Of a stretch of DNA of 64,000 nt, positions 1 through 10,841 are shown piece after piece (position 1 is the stretch's first letter; every line of letters begins with the position of its first letter). This DNA comes from Sequoia sempervirens (lineage: Eukaryota; Streptophyta; Pinopsida; Cupressales; Cupressaceae). The position numbers were made by a program, and so were the translations under genes. The stretch spans positions 146,877-210,876 of the forward strand of contig VDFB02139423.1 in assembly GCA_007258455.2 (NCBI GenBank). Reading direction: 5' to 3'. Under the pieces are notes generated by a model. That model ran no database searches. It was not told the DNA's origin and worked only from the letters and a program-made list of their open reading frames with translations.

Positions 1-868
1 TCTCCCTCCTTATATCCCTCCCACCCTACCTCTCCCTATATCCCTCCTTCCCTCTCTCTATCCATCTCTCTACCTACCCTTCCATCTCTCCCCAAATCTC
101 TCTATCCCTACCTCTCCTACCCTACCTCTCTCTATCTCCCTCCTTCCCTCCTTCCCTCTTTCTCTCTCTCCCTCTATCCCTCCCACCTACCAATCCCTAT
201 CTCTTTCCTTCCTTTTTTCTCTCCCTCCTACCCTACCACTCCCTATCTCCCTCCTTTCCTCTCTCCCCCTCCCTATATCCCTCCCACCCTCACCCTCTCT
301 CTCTATCCCTCCCAACATACCACTCCCTATCTCCCTATCTTTCTCCTTCCCTCTTTCTCTCCCTCCCTCTCTCCCTCCTAGCTTACAACTCCCTATCTCC
401 CTCACACACACAACCTCTCTTCACTACTCCTACCTTTCTCCATAAATACATATATACCTATCCCTTCCACCCTACCACTCCCTATCTCCCTACTCTCTTT
501 CTCTCCCTCCCTCTATCCCTCCCACCCTACCACTCCCTATCTCCCTCCTTCCCTCTCTCTCTCTCCCCTTCCCTCTCTCCCTCTCATACACACAACCTCT
601 CTCCACCTACCCCTCCCTCTCTCCCTAACTCTCTCTATACCTACCTCTCCTACCCTACCTCTCTCCACCTACCCCCTTCCTTCCTCCCTAACTCTCTCTA
701 TACCTATCCCTCCTACCCCACCTCTCTCCATCTCCCTCCTTCCCTCTTTTTATTCCTCCCTCCCTCCCTCCCTCCCTTACCAATCCCTATCTCCCTTATT
801 CCCTCTCTCTCCCTCACACCTTACCTCTCCCTCTCTCTACCTATCTCTCCCTATCTCCATTTCTCTAT
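1..868. repeat. Polypyrimidine low-complexity block
   Basis: The plus strand is almost entirely C and T, with recurring blocks such as CCACCCTACCACTCCC and CTATCTCCCTCC at irregular spacing. I could not find one constant period. The complementary strand is GA-rich, and an Arg/Gly/Glu-rich reading frame on it (187-411) is an artefact of this composition. The block starts before the window. Confidence 0.9.
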
Positions 869-1020
869 CTAGATTTTTTTAATAATAATACAATATATAA
901 TATATATTAAAATATATTCATATTAATATAATATATAATATACAATGTGAATATGTAATATATAATATAATACGTAATATATAATATATAATATATAGTA
1001 TAATAGATATTAGAACATGT
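869..1020. repeat. AT-rich simple sequence
   Basis: Runs of TAATATATAAT-type sequence without a stable repeat unit. The following stretch to about 1290 holds nothing I recognise. Confidence 0.8.
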
Positions 1021-1291
1021 TAAATAGGTATGTTTTAATTTGCATATAATGGATATTTGTTTTACTTTACAAAATGGATGTTCATTTTGTTCAAGTAGAC
1101 AAAATGGACAAAATTCCATTTTGGGAATTCCAATGGTCCCCACATGCTCTTTGTTGTTGGGAATGTCATGATTCCTGTGCATTATAGACAAAATTTCACT
1201 TTTTGAGCACTCTTTTACATAAAAGTTTATCCTTTCAATCATCAAGGTAGGGTGGGTGCATGAAGATGGGTAGCCAATTTGTGAACAACTT

Positions 1292-1382
1292 TTTAAAAAA
1301 GTTTTGAAAACTCATAACACAAGCATGTTATAACGTGAGTGCATTATAATGTGAGCGTGTTATAACGCGCTAGCGTTATGAC
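1292..1382. repeat. Cluster of ATAAC/GTTAT palindromic motifs upstream of A1
   Basis: About 90 bases contain repeated short inverted motifs: CATAACAC, GTTATAACGTG, GTTATAACGCG and GCGTTATG. It lies about 150 bases upstream of the inferred start of the A1 gene. Similar motifs (CGCATTATG, ATAACACG, GCGTTATG) occur at 39430-39600, upstream of the start of gene B2. They could be subterminal repeats or promoter elements of one element family, which is inference. Confidence 0.5.
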
Positions 1383-1538
1383 CTATTTAAACCAAAAAAA
1401 AAGGAAAAAAAAATCATTTTTACTTGTGAATGTGTTTTTTTTGCTGCCCATGACCAAAACCCTAGTATTCTGCGCTCATGTTCTAGGAGGAGCAATTTTG
1501 CAAAAATATTCATCAACAGTTGTTATTTCATCACGAGG

Positions 1539-2965
1539 ATGCCACCATGTCGACAAGGAGGTGTGAGAGGTAAGGACTGTTTTCTTTTTGTTTTGAATTT
1601 GTTAGTTTTAGGTTGTATTTGATATTTATTTTTTTGAATTTGTAGGAGATGAAAATCAACCTACAAACCCTCAAAATCTTCAACAAGCAGAGAAAAAAAA
1701 TCCTCAACAACAAAATCAACCACAATAACAACCCCCCCCACCAATCCCTCAACACCCTCCTGGCACTCAACAAAATTTAATGAGTGAAATTGAGAACAAA
1801 AAAACTTCAGGATTTAATCAGGAGGTTGAGTGATCCAAACGGTTCAACTGCGGAAAGAATGACCCTAGCAACTTCATTGAAAGATATGTTAAAAAATGTA
1901 GATTCAATTAGCAAACAAATAACTGGATGGCAAGATAGGAGGCAGGCAGCTAGGGCTTATTACGCGGATAAATTATCATATAATGATGTAAAGGATTTAA
2001 AAATTACAAAAGGTGATTTATGCTCATTATTCACTGACCCACGGATAAATCAAAATCTTACCCTCAATGTGAAGAGGTTTCCTATTCATTGGTTCCACCA
2101 CCAATAGATTAGGAACTTATTTTTTATGATAGGTGGTACATGGTTTTTGATTACCCACCATGCAACAATTGTGAAGTCCCGCAATATTTCCTTAGGAAAC
2201 TATACTGTGAGTTCATATTAAACAAAATCCCAAATTATTTTGATATGAGGGACTTCCAAGGGAGAGGTGGGGGGTCGGCTAAAGATAGACCTGGTGCACA
2301 GCCGGATCCTATGCGGCAAGGGAAACAAGCTCTCACTAGGCCGCTTCATGAGTACGTTGTTATCCCTTCTGTCACGAAGGAGAGTGTCGACATAGAGACA
2401 TTGTAGGCGATCAACACTTTGACCTAGAGTGTCATCCAACATGTTAGCCCTATTCTACAGTGCCATCGTGGGGAGTCTTCGAGTGGTGGCCTTCAAACCC
2501 ATGTGTGTCAAACTTGTGTGGTGACTTGTTCATATGACCCCACCAACACTCAGGAGGCTGCTATGCATGATCCATCTGCAACTATGGAGATGGAGAGGGT
2601 AGTTGACATTTTTCATGAGGAGTATGGCATTGATAGTTAGGTAAAAGTTAGCATGTTCATTGAGTTTAATTTATTAAATTTTGATTTTGAAATGCAAGAT
2701 TAACTAATTTAGTTATATGATTTTAATAAAATTACAGGGTCATAGTGTTGAGATTGGATACACTAGCCCTACACGTACTTATTTCTGTAGTACACCTATC
2801 GGTGGGGTATGTAACTAGTAAACAATTATAAATTTATTGCATGTTAATAGCATTGTTTTACGAATGATATTTTAATATGTGATTTTGGATGTTGAATAGG
2901 CTAATATTGGAGGTTTCGAGGGAACACCTCCCAGTGCTAGTGGATTTACTCAAACCTACATGTAG
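1539..2965 (+). pseudogene. A1: decayed spliced gene, unrecognised repeat family A
   Basis: I do not recognise this family. Inferred exons: 1539-1569 (ATG in GCCACC-like context, donor GAG|GTAAGG), 1646-2640, 2738-2806 and 2900-2965, all with GT...AG borders. The start is Gln/Pro/Asn-rich. Then comes a domain with YYADKLSYNDVKDLKI, DPRINQN, WYMVFDYPP, EVPQYFLRKL and PNYFDMRDFQG (1784-2270), which matches A2 at 24896-26899 block by block. Exons 3 and 4 are 69 and 66 nt, both multiples of three, and rich in Gly, Ser, Thr and Pro. It is broken: frame changes near 1780 and 2110-2140, in-frame stops including TAG at 2105-2107, and TAG in place of CAG directly before two splice donors (2638-2640, 2963-2965). 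Splice sites are read by eye. The role is unknown; a companion gene of a mobile element is possible because B-type transposase-like genes recur nearby. Confidence 0.6.
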
Positions 2966-3292
2966 GTAATAGAATAAAGAGTTTAACTAATGAATTGTAC
3001 TTAATAGATTTGTGTAGTTTATATTCATATCGTTGATTACGTTGCATTGCACATCATTCAAACTCAAAGCATTACTTCACATTCCATAACTAATAACTAG
3101 ATGTTGATAGATGACAAAATTTCAACTACAATATAGTTGTTTAGAAAGTCAACATAGCAGTGATGCAATTGTACTGCATAATGTAATAAGTCTAGGAGTA
3201 GCTTCCAATTGCATTTGCTTGTCATGGAATTCCATGAGACCACTTTTACTGCTCGACATCTTTTCAAATAGTTCACTAGCTTGTCTATACTA
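2966..3292. other. No gene seen; possible A1 intron or flank
   Basis: AT-rich sequence after the last A1 exon I can place. No convincing further exon or repeat. Confidence 0.4.
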
Positions 3293-3560
3293 TGGGTGCT
3301 TGGAAGGAATATGAAAGAATAATAGTAAGCAATAGCATAGACAAGGAAGAGGTTTTTTGAAAAAAATGCCTCAAAGAAATCACGATCTCATGGTGATGTC
3401 CATCACCATGAGACTAATTCTTTGAGGCTCTTCCCTCAAACAACTCATCACCTTTTCTATGCTACCACATTTTCCATACATGTCTACCAAAGAATTTTAT
3501 CAAACAATTCATTTCCTCACTACTATGGCTAAAAGCTTAAAAAAGGTGCTTTCCAATAGG
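3293..3560 (+). repeat. Foldback (hairpin) repeat, copy 1
   Basis: The core 3333-3463 is a near-palindrome. The left arm contains GACAAGG, TTGAAAAAAATGCCTCAAAG and CTCATGGTGATG; after a two-base spacer the right arm reads CATCACCATGAGA, TTCTTTGAGG, CTCAAAC and CCTTTTCTATGCT. The unpaired flanks (GTGCTTGGAA, AATAGTAAGCAATA on the left; CCACATTTTCCATACATGT, ATGGCTAAAA on the right) are shared with two copies at 40450-41030. It could be a MITE-like foldback element or a small-RNA hairpin source. Confidence 0.75.
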
Positions 3561-4139
3561 GTAAAAGCAAGAAGTTGGGTACACGAAGAGAGGAAGTTTC
3601 AGCCAAAACAAAATTTTTGCACAAAATGTATACCACGTTTTAAAAAATGCATACACATTACAAATTGAATTACTCGAGCCTAAATCCGACCTGTATGCAT
3701 TCAACTTTGGGTACATGAATTGAAAATGCATTATCGTTATGAAATCGTATCGTTTCTTAAAAAGGTTTTTTTGAATTAGTGACTGTGTTTTCATTTTCAC
3801 TCACAGTTTTAGCTGCGCCGGAGAAGAGGATACGAGATCGCGTACGCGTTTCAAAGGGCTTGATTGAAGAAAATTTTCACTGCCACCTCCCATTGACACA
3901 ACCGACCTCAGTGACCTCCAGGTTGGTTGAATTCTTCCTTTTTTTGCTTTATATCTTGTGTTTTTGTTTTTTAATTGGTATTTAGTTTTTTCTTGTTTAG
4001 TTTGTTTTTGTTCAATATTTTATAGTTTTTAAATTGCATTTAAAAAATCAAAAACATCAATGAAACAAAGAACATTAAATTGTAAATTGAAAACCATAAA
4101 AACTAAACCTAAATTGGACACATTTAAAATAGAAATCAA
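3561..4139. other. No gene supported; one GC-richer exon-like stretch
   Basis: 3800-3920 is richer in GC than its surroundings and ends CTCCAG|GTTGGTTG, which would serve as a splice donor followed by a T-rich intron. There is no long open frame and no recognisable protein, so I leave it unassigned. Confidence 0.3.
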
Positions 4140-4634
4140 AACCCTAGAAACCCTAGGTTCCAAAAAACATAGGTCCCTAAAAACTAATTTACCCAGGTTA
4201 ATCCTTGGACCTAAACCCTAAAATGTAAACCTAAAACCCTATTTACACTAAAACCCTAATAGTTCAGATAATTTTAGAATTATCCAGGGAATGCTACCTA
4301 GATTCGGGGTAGTTTTCATTGAGATTGAGATTGAGATTGAGGCTACAAATAATTCACATTAGGATTTTCTAGCTATTGCTACACTTCAATGACCAATTTA
4401 TAAAACATCCTTGTCACATTGTGTAGTGTCATAAATTAGGGCTCCTTGGAGGTTTCTTACATGTTTTATTTGACATAGATATGTTTTCATGTCATCAAAT
4501 CTCTAAATCTAAACCCTAAACCCTAAAGCATTCATTTTGTTGCAGGACCTTAAAATGAAATTTGGTTGCCTTAGGCAAATCCACCAAATTTTATTCCCTT
4601 AAGCCATGGACCATTTTGTCCTAGGACCTTACTA
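4140..4634. repeat. Interstitial CCCTAAA-like and CTTAAGG-like host repeat, left of retrotransposon
   Basis: Scattered plant-telomere-like motifs (AAACCCTAA; AAACCCTAAACCCTAAA near 4512-4528) are followed by CCTTAAGCC and AGGACCTTA motifs. The sequence resumes after the retrotransposon at 23388 with CCCCTTAAGCC and CTTAAGGGGTCCTAA. The same two motif types occur together in the satellite block 33800-35510, so this looks like a diverged member of that family, split by the insertion. Confidence 0.55.
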
Positions 4635-4639
4635 GACAT
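4635..4639 (+). other. Target-site duplication, left copy (GACAT)
   Basis: GACAT lies directly before the TG start of the 5' LTR and again directly after the 3' LTR (23383-23387). A 5-bp duplication is usual for Ty3/gypsy integration. Confidence 0.85.
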
Positions 4640-5845
4640 TGTAGACACCGAAATCTAGTTTAAGCTTGCGACTTCAATATTCTTAATAATTCGTATTTCT
4701 TCCATGGTCATGGTTAAATAATGTCAATTATTTAATTAATTCACTTTAACTTTAATTCTTCTATTAATTAAATAATCCTAATTATTTAATTAATTTACAC
4801 TTTTCTGTATTCTATCTGATTAATTAAATAAACACTTTTTATTTAATTATGTTACTAATTAACCTTATCCTTCTTGTCAAATTAAATAAATTCTTATTTA
4901 ATTTACTCTTTATCATACTTCAACTATAATTAAATAAATCCTTAATTTTATTTAATTATTCATTTAAATCCCTTAGTCACTTAATTAAATAAATCTTGTT
5001 TATTTAATTAATCTTCAAATATCAAATTTTGAATTAAATGAATTATTTAATTCATAAATCCTATTTTAATTCCTCTCTATATTTAGATAATTGTGCAAAT
5101 TATCTAAGTATTCACTTTGATTCGACTTAAAGATCTATTTTATTCGCTCGGTTAACTCTTGATTTAATGTCTGAGTGGTTCTCAAGTTATCTCTTCATCA
5201 AATCATTCAATTGTCAGTGCTAACTCAATTGCGTGTACATGCATATTAATTAAATATTCCTATTTAATTAATTAAATCTTGTGTGTGCATTTGAACAAGA
5301 GTTGCTTTAATCAATCTTTATCTTTGTCATGCAAAGATAATTCTTGTTTCAAATACCAAACTTGAATATTAAATCATTTATCTAATCTTTAATTCTATTT
5401 CTAATTTGTATCACTCATGTCACTACTAATAGTTATTAGAATGCATGTCTAATCAGTCAATCTCAACCATCCGTTGATCTTTTGATCTTGGCCTGTCATT
5501 CAAATGATCAATTTTCTATAAATTGATCTGTCCTTCATCATTCCAATCTCTCTCGAAATCTTATGACTTTGGAGCAACTATCTTGAATCTTCGATGTTTT
5601 GCTAAATCATTATCATAGGCTATACTTGCACGAACTTTGAAAATTTGAGGGAAATTATACTACAACGGAAAAATAGAGAAGGGCAATCGAGATGATACAT
5701 GGAATTACGTACATATTGGGTGAGATTGTTCAGTTTATTTACGTTTTGGCTTTCCTTTGTTCTTTGTTGCTTAGCTTAGATTGCATTAGAGTTTTAGATT
5801 GCATGTTTGCTCTGATCTATTTCTCTACATTTTCTAGACGTTACA
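4640..5845 (+). repeat. 5' LTR
   Basis: Starts TGTAGACACC and ends GACGTTACA. The first half is dominated by ATTTAATTAAT-type motifs. It aligns end to end with 22169-23382. Many differences from the 3' LTR are C/T or G/A exchanges, several at CG sites. Confidence 0.93.
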
Positions 5846-5866
5846 TTTGGTGAACTCGACGTGAAG
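5846..5866 (+). promoter_or_regulatory. Putative primer-binding site
   Basis: TGG at 5848, two bases after the LTR, is followed by TGAACTCGACGTGAAG. The position is right for a PBS (complement of a tRNA ending in CCA). I could not assign the primer tRNA by eye. Confidence 0.6.
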
Positions 5867-5924
5867 ACACCATCTTCGCATATCTGTAGACTTTTATTTT
5901 AATTTTGTAGGTTTCGTACAGAAT

Positions 5925-6130
5925 GATGCATCAACTTGACGAAATGCCGCAATTGACATTCGAAGATGCATCAATGTGACGAAGTGACGCAATTGACTTT
6001 CTGAATTGCATCTAACATTGGAAATGATGAATTTGACAAATTCTGACGCATCTGTCATTTTCTGAGCTACAATTGACTGGTAAAATACCGAGACACATTT
6101 GACAGAGAAAACGACACATTCGACTGGTAT
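5925..6130 (+). repeat. Leader motif array 1 (GACGCAATTGAC-like)
   Basis: About eight imperfect copies in 200 bases, for example GATGCATCAACTTGAC, CCGCAATTGAC, GACGCAATTGAC, GACGCATCTGTC, GACACATTTGAC and GACACATTCGAC. It lies just inside the 5' LTR. Related arrays are at 7575-7880 (same strand) and 21225-21625 (opposite strand). Confidence 0.75.
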
Positions 6131-7574
6131 ATTTTTAGGTTTTATACTTTTTATTTACAGTTTCCTTTCATGTTTTTAGTTTCACCAATCTTCTATTTTC
6201 AGCGTGTCTTGAGGAGTTAACGAGTTTTTGCAGGACAATTGATGAAGACAATACTGAAAACTACTAATGAATCTTTCTGCAGAACGCATGTCAAAGACCC
6301 TAGTTAAAATTTTGAAACAAATTATTTGGTAGTGTAGCAAATATTTCATTTGGATTAAAATTAACAAGTGTCTACTATGTTTGGTGCGAAAGCACAACTA
6401 TGTAATTACCCTTATGATTTGGTACATCGAAGTATCCTCTCCCCTTGTGCATCTGTGTGATCATGGGTGTAAGAGAAATGGTTACCAACTCTAGAACTTG
6501 GGCCTGTTCTGGTGGGAAAAAGTACTCACCCCAAGATGACTCAGACCGGTAGCACCCTGAACCTGAGGGACTTCCAGCCGGTATATAAAAGTGGATTCTT
6601 GGGGAAAGCCCAAGAATTACGCGTATGGTTTCGACGAGATGGATCCGAAAGGGGACTCTCACCGCATGGTGTTGAGATTAATGGATGAGCATCCCTTGAA
6701 GCTCCAAAATCTTCAATGAAGGACTTTAGCCATGAAAGATAATCAACCACAAAGAGAAGTGTTGCAACAATGGAATGCGGATTAAAGATTCTATTGATAT
6801 GATGAAAAATGATATATTACAAATGAACAAGATGCCTGATTATATAGGCAAGAAGTAAAACCTAATATGCATGAGATGTTGCCAAGTGTTATAATCTAAC
6901 ACCATGTGACAACATGTGAACCCTATGTAGATGATCATTAAATGATGAGATAAGTTCTAGAAGGAATCTTATCCCACAAACTAGGAAGGGAATATTATCC
7001 CATTTATTAAATGAGGCAACCTAGGACTAAATGTTTTATGACCTAAGTTAACTTATGCTAGTGTAATAAATAATTAATTAATTACACTAACACATGGATC
7101 ATGCCCTACAAATGGAATGCTCATACTAAACACCTTTTTTTTAGAGACCAACCATTTTTCGGCCGTTGCTTGGTATAGTGCAGGGTATAATATCATGCTT
7201 GAAGACACTCACTACTGATCCCCTTGAGTAGAGATAGCAGTTCTTGGGAAGTCATTACCCAAAGAATATGAAGTTGGTGTGCTGAAATGACGTTAATGAG
7301 CCGTGGAGGGGAGCCAATGCCACCAAACTTCTAAGCTATCCACTTTTGAGAAGGAAAGGTGTTTAGCACCAATCTGGGGTATATCGGTGGGATATACCAA
7401 GTATACAAACCCTTGGCCTATTGGCCTAATAGGATTGTACTTATTAGTTGTGAAATTACATGTTCTTTGAGTCCAAAATCAAACTGAAAACACTTTGTCT
7501 TATGATTGTTTTTATTTTCCAGAACTGGATCATAGAAAACATCAATTTTATATATCAATTCACTGAAAATACAA
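6131..7574 (+). other. Retrotransposon leader, non-coding
   Basis: No long plus-strand frame. It contains a pair of inverted motifs, ACTAAACACCTTT (about 7127-7139) and AAAGGTGTTTAGC (about 7348-7360), which could pair. 6380-7390 might be a nested small insertion, but I see no clear borders or duplication. Confidence 0.45.
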
Positions 7575-7880
7575 TAGAGTCGCAACTGTTGACCAGAAGG
7601 TCGCAATTGTTTTTTAGAGTCGCATCTGTTTAACTTCGAGTCACATCTGTCAGTATCAGTCGCATCTGTTTAGCATAGAGTCGCATCTGCCATATTAGCT
7701 CGCATTTTCTTTATGGAAAACCGCATATGTTATATTTTGAGTCACAATTATGAGTTGCATATGTTAGAAACTTAACCGCATCTATCTGACACCAAATATT
7801 GAACATTTACCAGAAACACGCAATTGATCATTAAAAAATTGCAACCGTGAAACATAACCGCATTTGATAGATTTTGTGAT
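7575..7880 (+). repeat. Leader motif array 2 (GTCGCATCTGTT-like)
   Basis: Roughly fifteen imperfect copies spaced about 20-25 bases apart: GTCGCAACTGTT, GTCGCAATTGTT, GTCGCATCTGTT (twice), GTCACATCTGTC, GTCGCATCTGCC, CCGCATATGTT, CCGCATTTGAT and others. It lies 650 bases before gag. Confidence 0.8.
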
Positions 7881-8537
7881 GCATTTTCTTGATTATTAGA
7901 AAACCAAAATTCACGGTCATTGTCCAGTCAATATGGTTATACCTATCTTTCAGTTGTCTTCCCACAAGCAAACTTTGAACAGAAACCTGAAATGATTTGC
8001 TCAATTTTGCATCCTTTAGGTTCATTTAGTCATAACTATAGTCATCCTAGTTCCAAGTTTTAGTTTCATCTTAGAGTACATATTACCTTGGATTAAACTT
8101 CTAGGAGGGTCACTTTTACAAACTTTAGGATAGGTTTACCATCTATACTCTAGAAAGATCATAGTGTCAACGAAATTTGTCATTGAACCTAGTCCTATCA
8201 TCTTATCTTTTGTCCTACAGAGAGTCCTCCTAGCTCATCAGTCTAGTTAGGAGACTTAACTTATCTTTAACCATTGTCCTACAGTGGTTCCTTTCAAACA
8301 TAACTAAATTGACACCTTGGTTAGACTTTAGGTAGTTGGTACCCTCGTCTCAGGTTTACAAAATTGATTACCTTAGGAGCTTAGTTGGACTTTGCATCTT
8401 TGGATATTGTCATATTAGACTAGCATCATCCTAGAACATTCCTTATTTTGCATTCAAAAAATCCCAAAAACATAGACTAGAGTCATACTGTCCCATAGAT
8501 GTAGTTTTGCATTCCTTGCATATTGAGCTTATCTTAC
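7881..8537 (+). other. Retrotransposon leader before gag
   Basis: Repeated short phrases such as GTCCTACAG (8211, 8277) and CATCCTAG/CCTAG, but no regular array and no coding frame. The gag start at 8538 follows. Confidence 0.4.
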
Positions 8538-10841
8538 ATGGTTGAAACTAGGTCTAAGAGAAGAGAGAGAGAAAAGATGTCGAACCTAAAAAAATTCATC
8601 AATCCATTTTCCTCAAGAACTCACAAGACTCTATTAGACAAATTCACCACTAGAAACACTCAGGGGCACATTACAACAGAAGACATAGAGGCTGTTGCAC
8701 AGGACCCCGAGTTTTCCTCTTTTGTAGATGAGTACCTAGCAAACGATTATCAACGTTACTTAGCCAAATTGCTAGCTGAAGGCACTACCTTACCTACAGG
8801 ATTTGATATTAGCACCTTACAAACTCAACCTACACAAGGGACTAATACAATGACTGCCAGTACTACTATACCTTAGGTAAATACAACCATACCATCTGGC
8901 ATACCTTCACAGAGTATGATAATCCATATGTCTCCATTTGGTACGTATGGCATGACATCAAGATTTAATTTCACTGTAGGGGCATCATCGTCCACTCCCT
9001 TCGGTCCTCTTGTTGGGAATAAAAGATCTAAAACATCAACTTCTACACCAAATGTCAGTGTCACGAGTACCATACCATAGTTAACAACCATACCTAGTGT
9101 TCACGTCACAGGTACCACACCTCAGTCAATGGCCATACCTAGTGTTCAAACCATTGGTACTTTACCACAGATTACACAAACAAGAGGCATTCCCTCATTC
9201 CAATATGGAAATCAGAATCCATCTTCCTAGATCGACAATTAGAATACATTCACACATATTCCAAATTAGAATCCATTCTCCCATATCGGTAGCCATAATC
9301 CATTCACACAAACTCCAAGTCAAAACCCATTTACATAGATTCTGAATCAGAACCCATTCTCCCAAATTCTAAGTCAACACCAATTTACACAGATTTTGAA
9401 TCATAATCCCTTCTCCCAGAGCGGTACTAAGAATCCGTTCACACAGATCCCAAGTCAAAACCAATTTATGTAGATTCCGGACTAGAACACATTTACCAAC
9501 ATTCTAAATCCAAACCCACCTCAAATATCAATGTTCAATCGAAACCCATCACGAGACCTTGGATTCCAGAATACATACACAAATCCACATAATCCACCCA
9601 ACACATCATTGACCTAGGTTGACATCTTTCAAAAACAAATGCATGCACTACAAACACAAATGGACAACATGGCGGTGTCAACTAAGAAATCCTTTTCAAC
9701 AAAGGACATATGCCCATTTCTCTTTGATAGATCATTGTACATGACCCCTTTCCCTCACGGGTATGTCATACCGAATCTCCCTAAATACAATGGCAAATGA
9801 AATCCGATAGAACATATAAGGGATTTTTCTACCATATGCATAGACATTGCTTATGACCCCATGTATCTTATGATACTATTTCCAAGAAGTCTTGTAGGAA
9901 TTGCACTAGAGTGGTTTTCAGGTCTAGACTATGGCATCAGATCTTGGGGTGAACTGGCTGAGAAATTTGTTGAGCACTTCTCCTTCAACATAGACCACGA
10001 GATAAATATAGCAACCTTGTGTCACACAACACAAGATGAAGGTGAAACATTCATCGCTCTCTTCTAGAGATGAAGGACTATAGCTAGCTGGTGTCCTGTC
10101 GAGATACCTGAAAAAAAAAAAGTTACTATGTTCCAGGAAAACCTTCATGCAAAACTAAGGAGTAACTTAAGGGTACATTGTTGTACATCTTTTTTGGAAC
10201 TAGTGGAAAAAGGGGTTATAATAGAAAAGGATCTCATTGAAAAAGGAGAACTTAAGACATCAACATCCAATAGAAATCTAATTGTGCAAAACACCTCCAA
10301 TGATAGAAATAGATTCTGGTCTCACAACAAAAATGTCACCAATGATGGGGTAGTTGATGCTAAAACTGTACAAGTGGGACCAATCATCACATTGCAAGGA
10401 CCTAACACTTCTTCCAACACACTTAAAGGTGTCAATCAACCTCCCAACATGGTCCAAAATACTCAATGTCTGCAACAACAAAGGAGGTTTCAAAAACGTG
10501 AGTTCACTCCCTTAGGGGAACCCATCGAGTCCGTATTCAAGCAACTGTTACAACATAATCTTATACAGCTGCAAGAGCCAAGACAATACAATCCAGGACA
10601 ATTTAAACTAGTTTGGTGGGATGATAATGCCTTTTGTGATTATCATAGAACTAAGGGACATAACCTACAAAATTGTCGCCAACTGAAAAATATCATACAT
10701 GATCTTGTCGAAAGGAGAATAATTGAAGATAGTGGACAAAAACAAAAGTCATCAAACACTGATCATCAAGTCTTTTCTAATCCACTACATGTCCATGGGA
10801 AAGGAACTGTTCCCAGTTTGAGTACTAAGACCAATATGTAG
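8538..10841 (+). pseudogene. gag: gag (capsid polyprotein) remnant of the Tat-like element
   Basis: Gag proteins package retrotransposon RNA in cytoplasmic particles. The frame starting at ATG 8538 (METRSKRR-like start, basic) continues in phase to 10841. A Thr/Pro/Asn-rich spacer with repeated FTQIP/NPF-like phrases covers about 8870-9640. A retrotrans_gag-like region follows (9700-10250): ALEWFSGL, SWGELAEKFVEHF, DEGETFIALF, FLELVEKG. A segment near 10620-10690 reads CDYHRTKGHNLQNC, resembling the Cys/His region seen in Tat gag. The frame is interrupted by several stops, among them TAG at 8874, 10065 and 10839. The shift into the protease frame is at about 10841. This copy cannot make a full Gag. 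Confidence 0.85.

Noticed and set aside
187..411. 74-codon Arg/Gly/Glu-rich minus frame
   Set aside because: Composition artefact of the polypyrimidine block.
1784..2107. Treating 1784 as an ATG start
   Set aside because: The codon there is GTG inside a broken exon; the better start is ATG 1539 with a spliced first exon.
6182..6750. Overlapping minus frames in the retrotransposon leader
   Set aside because: No domain, and the region belongs to the non-coding leader of the element.
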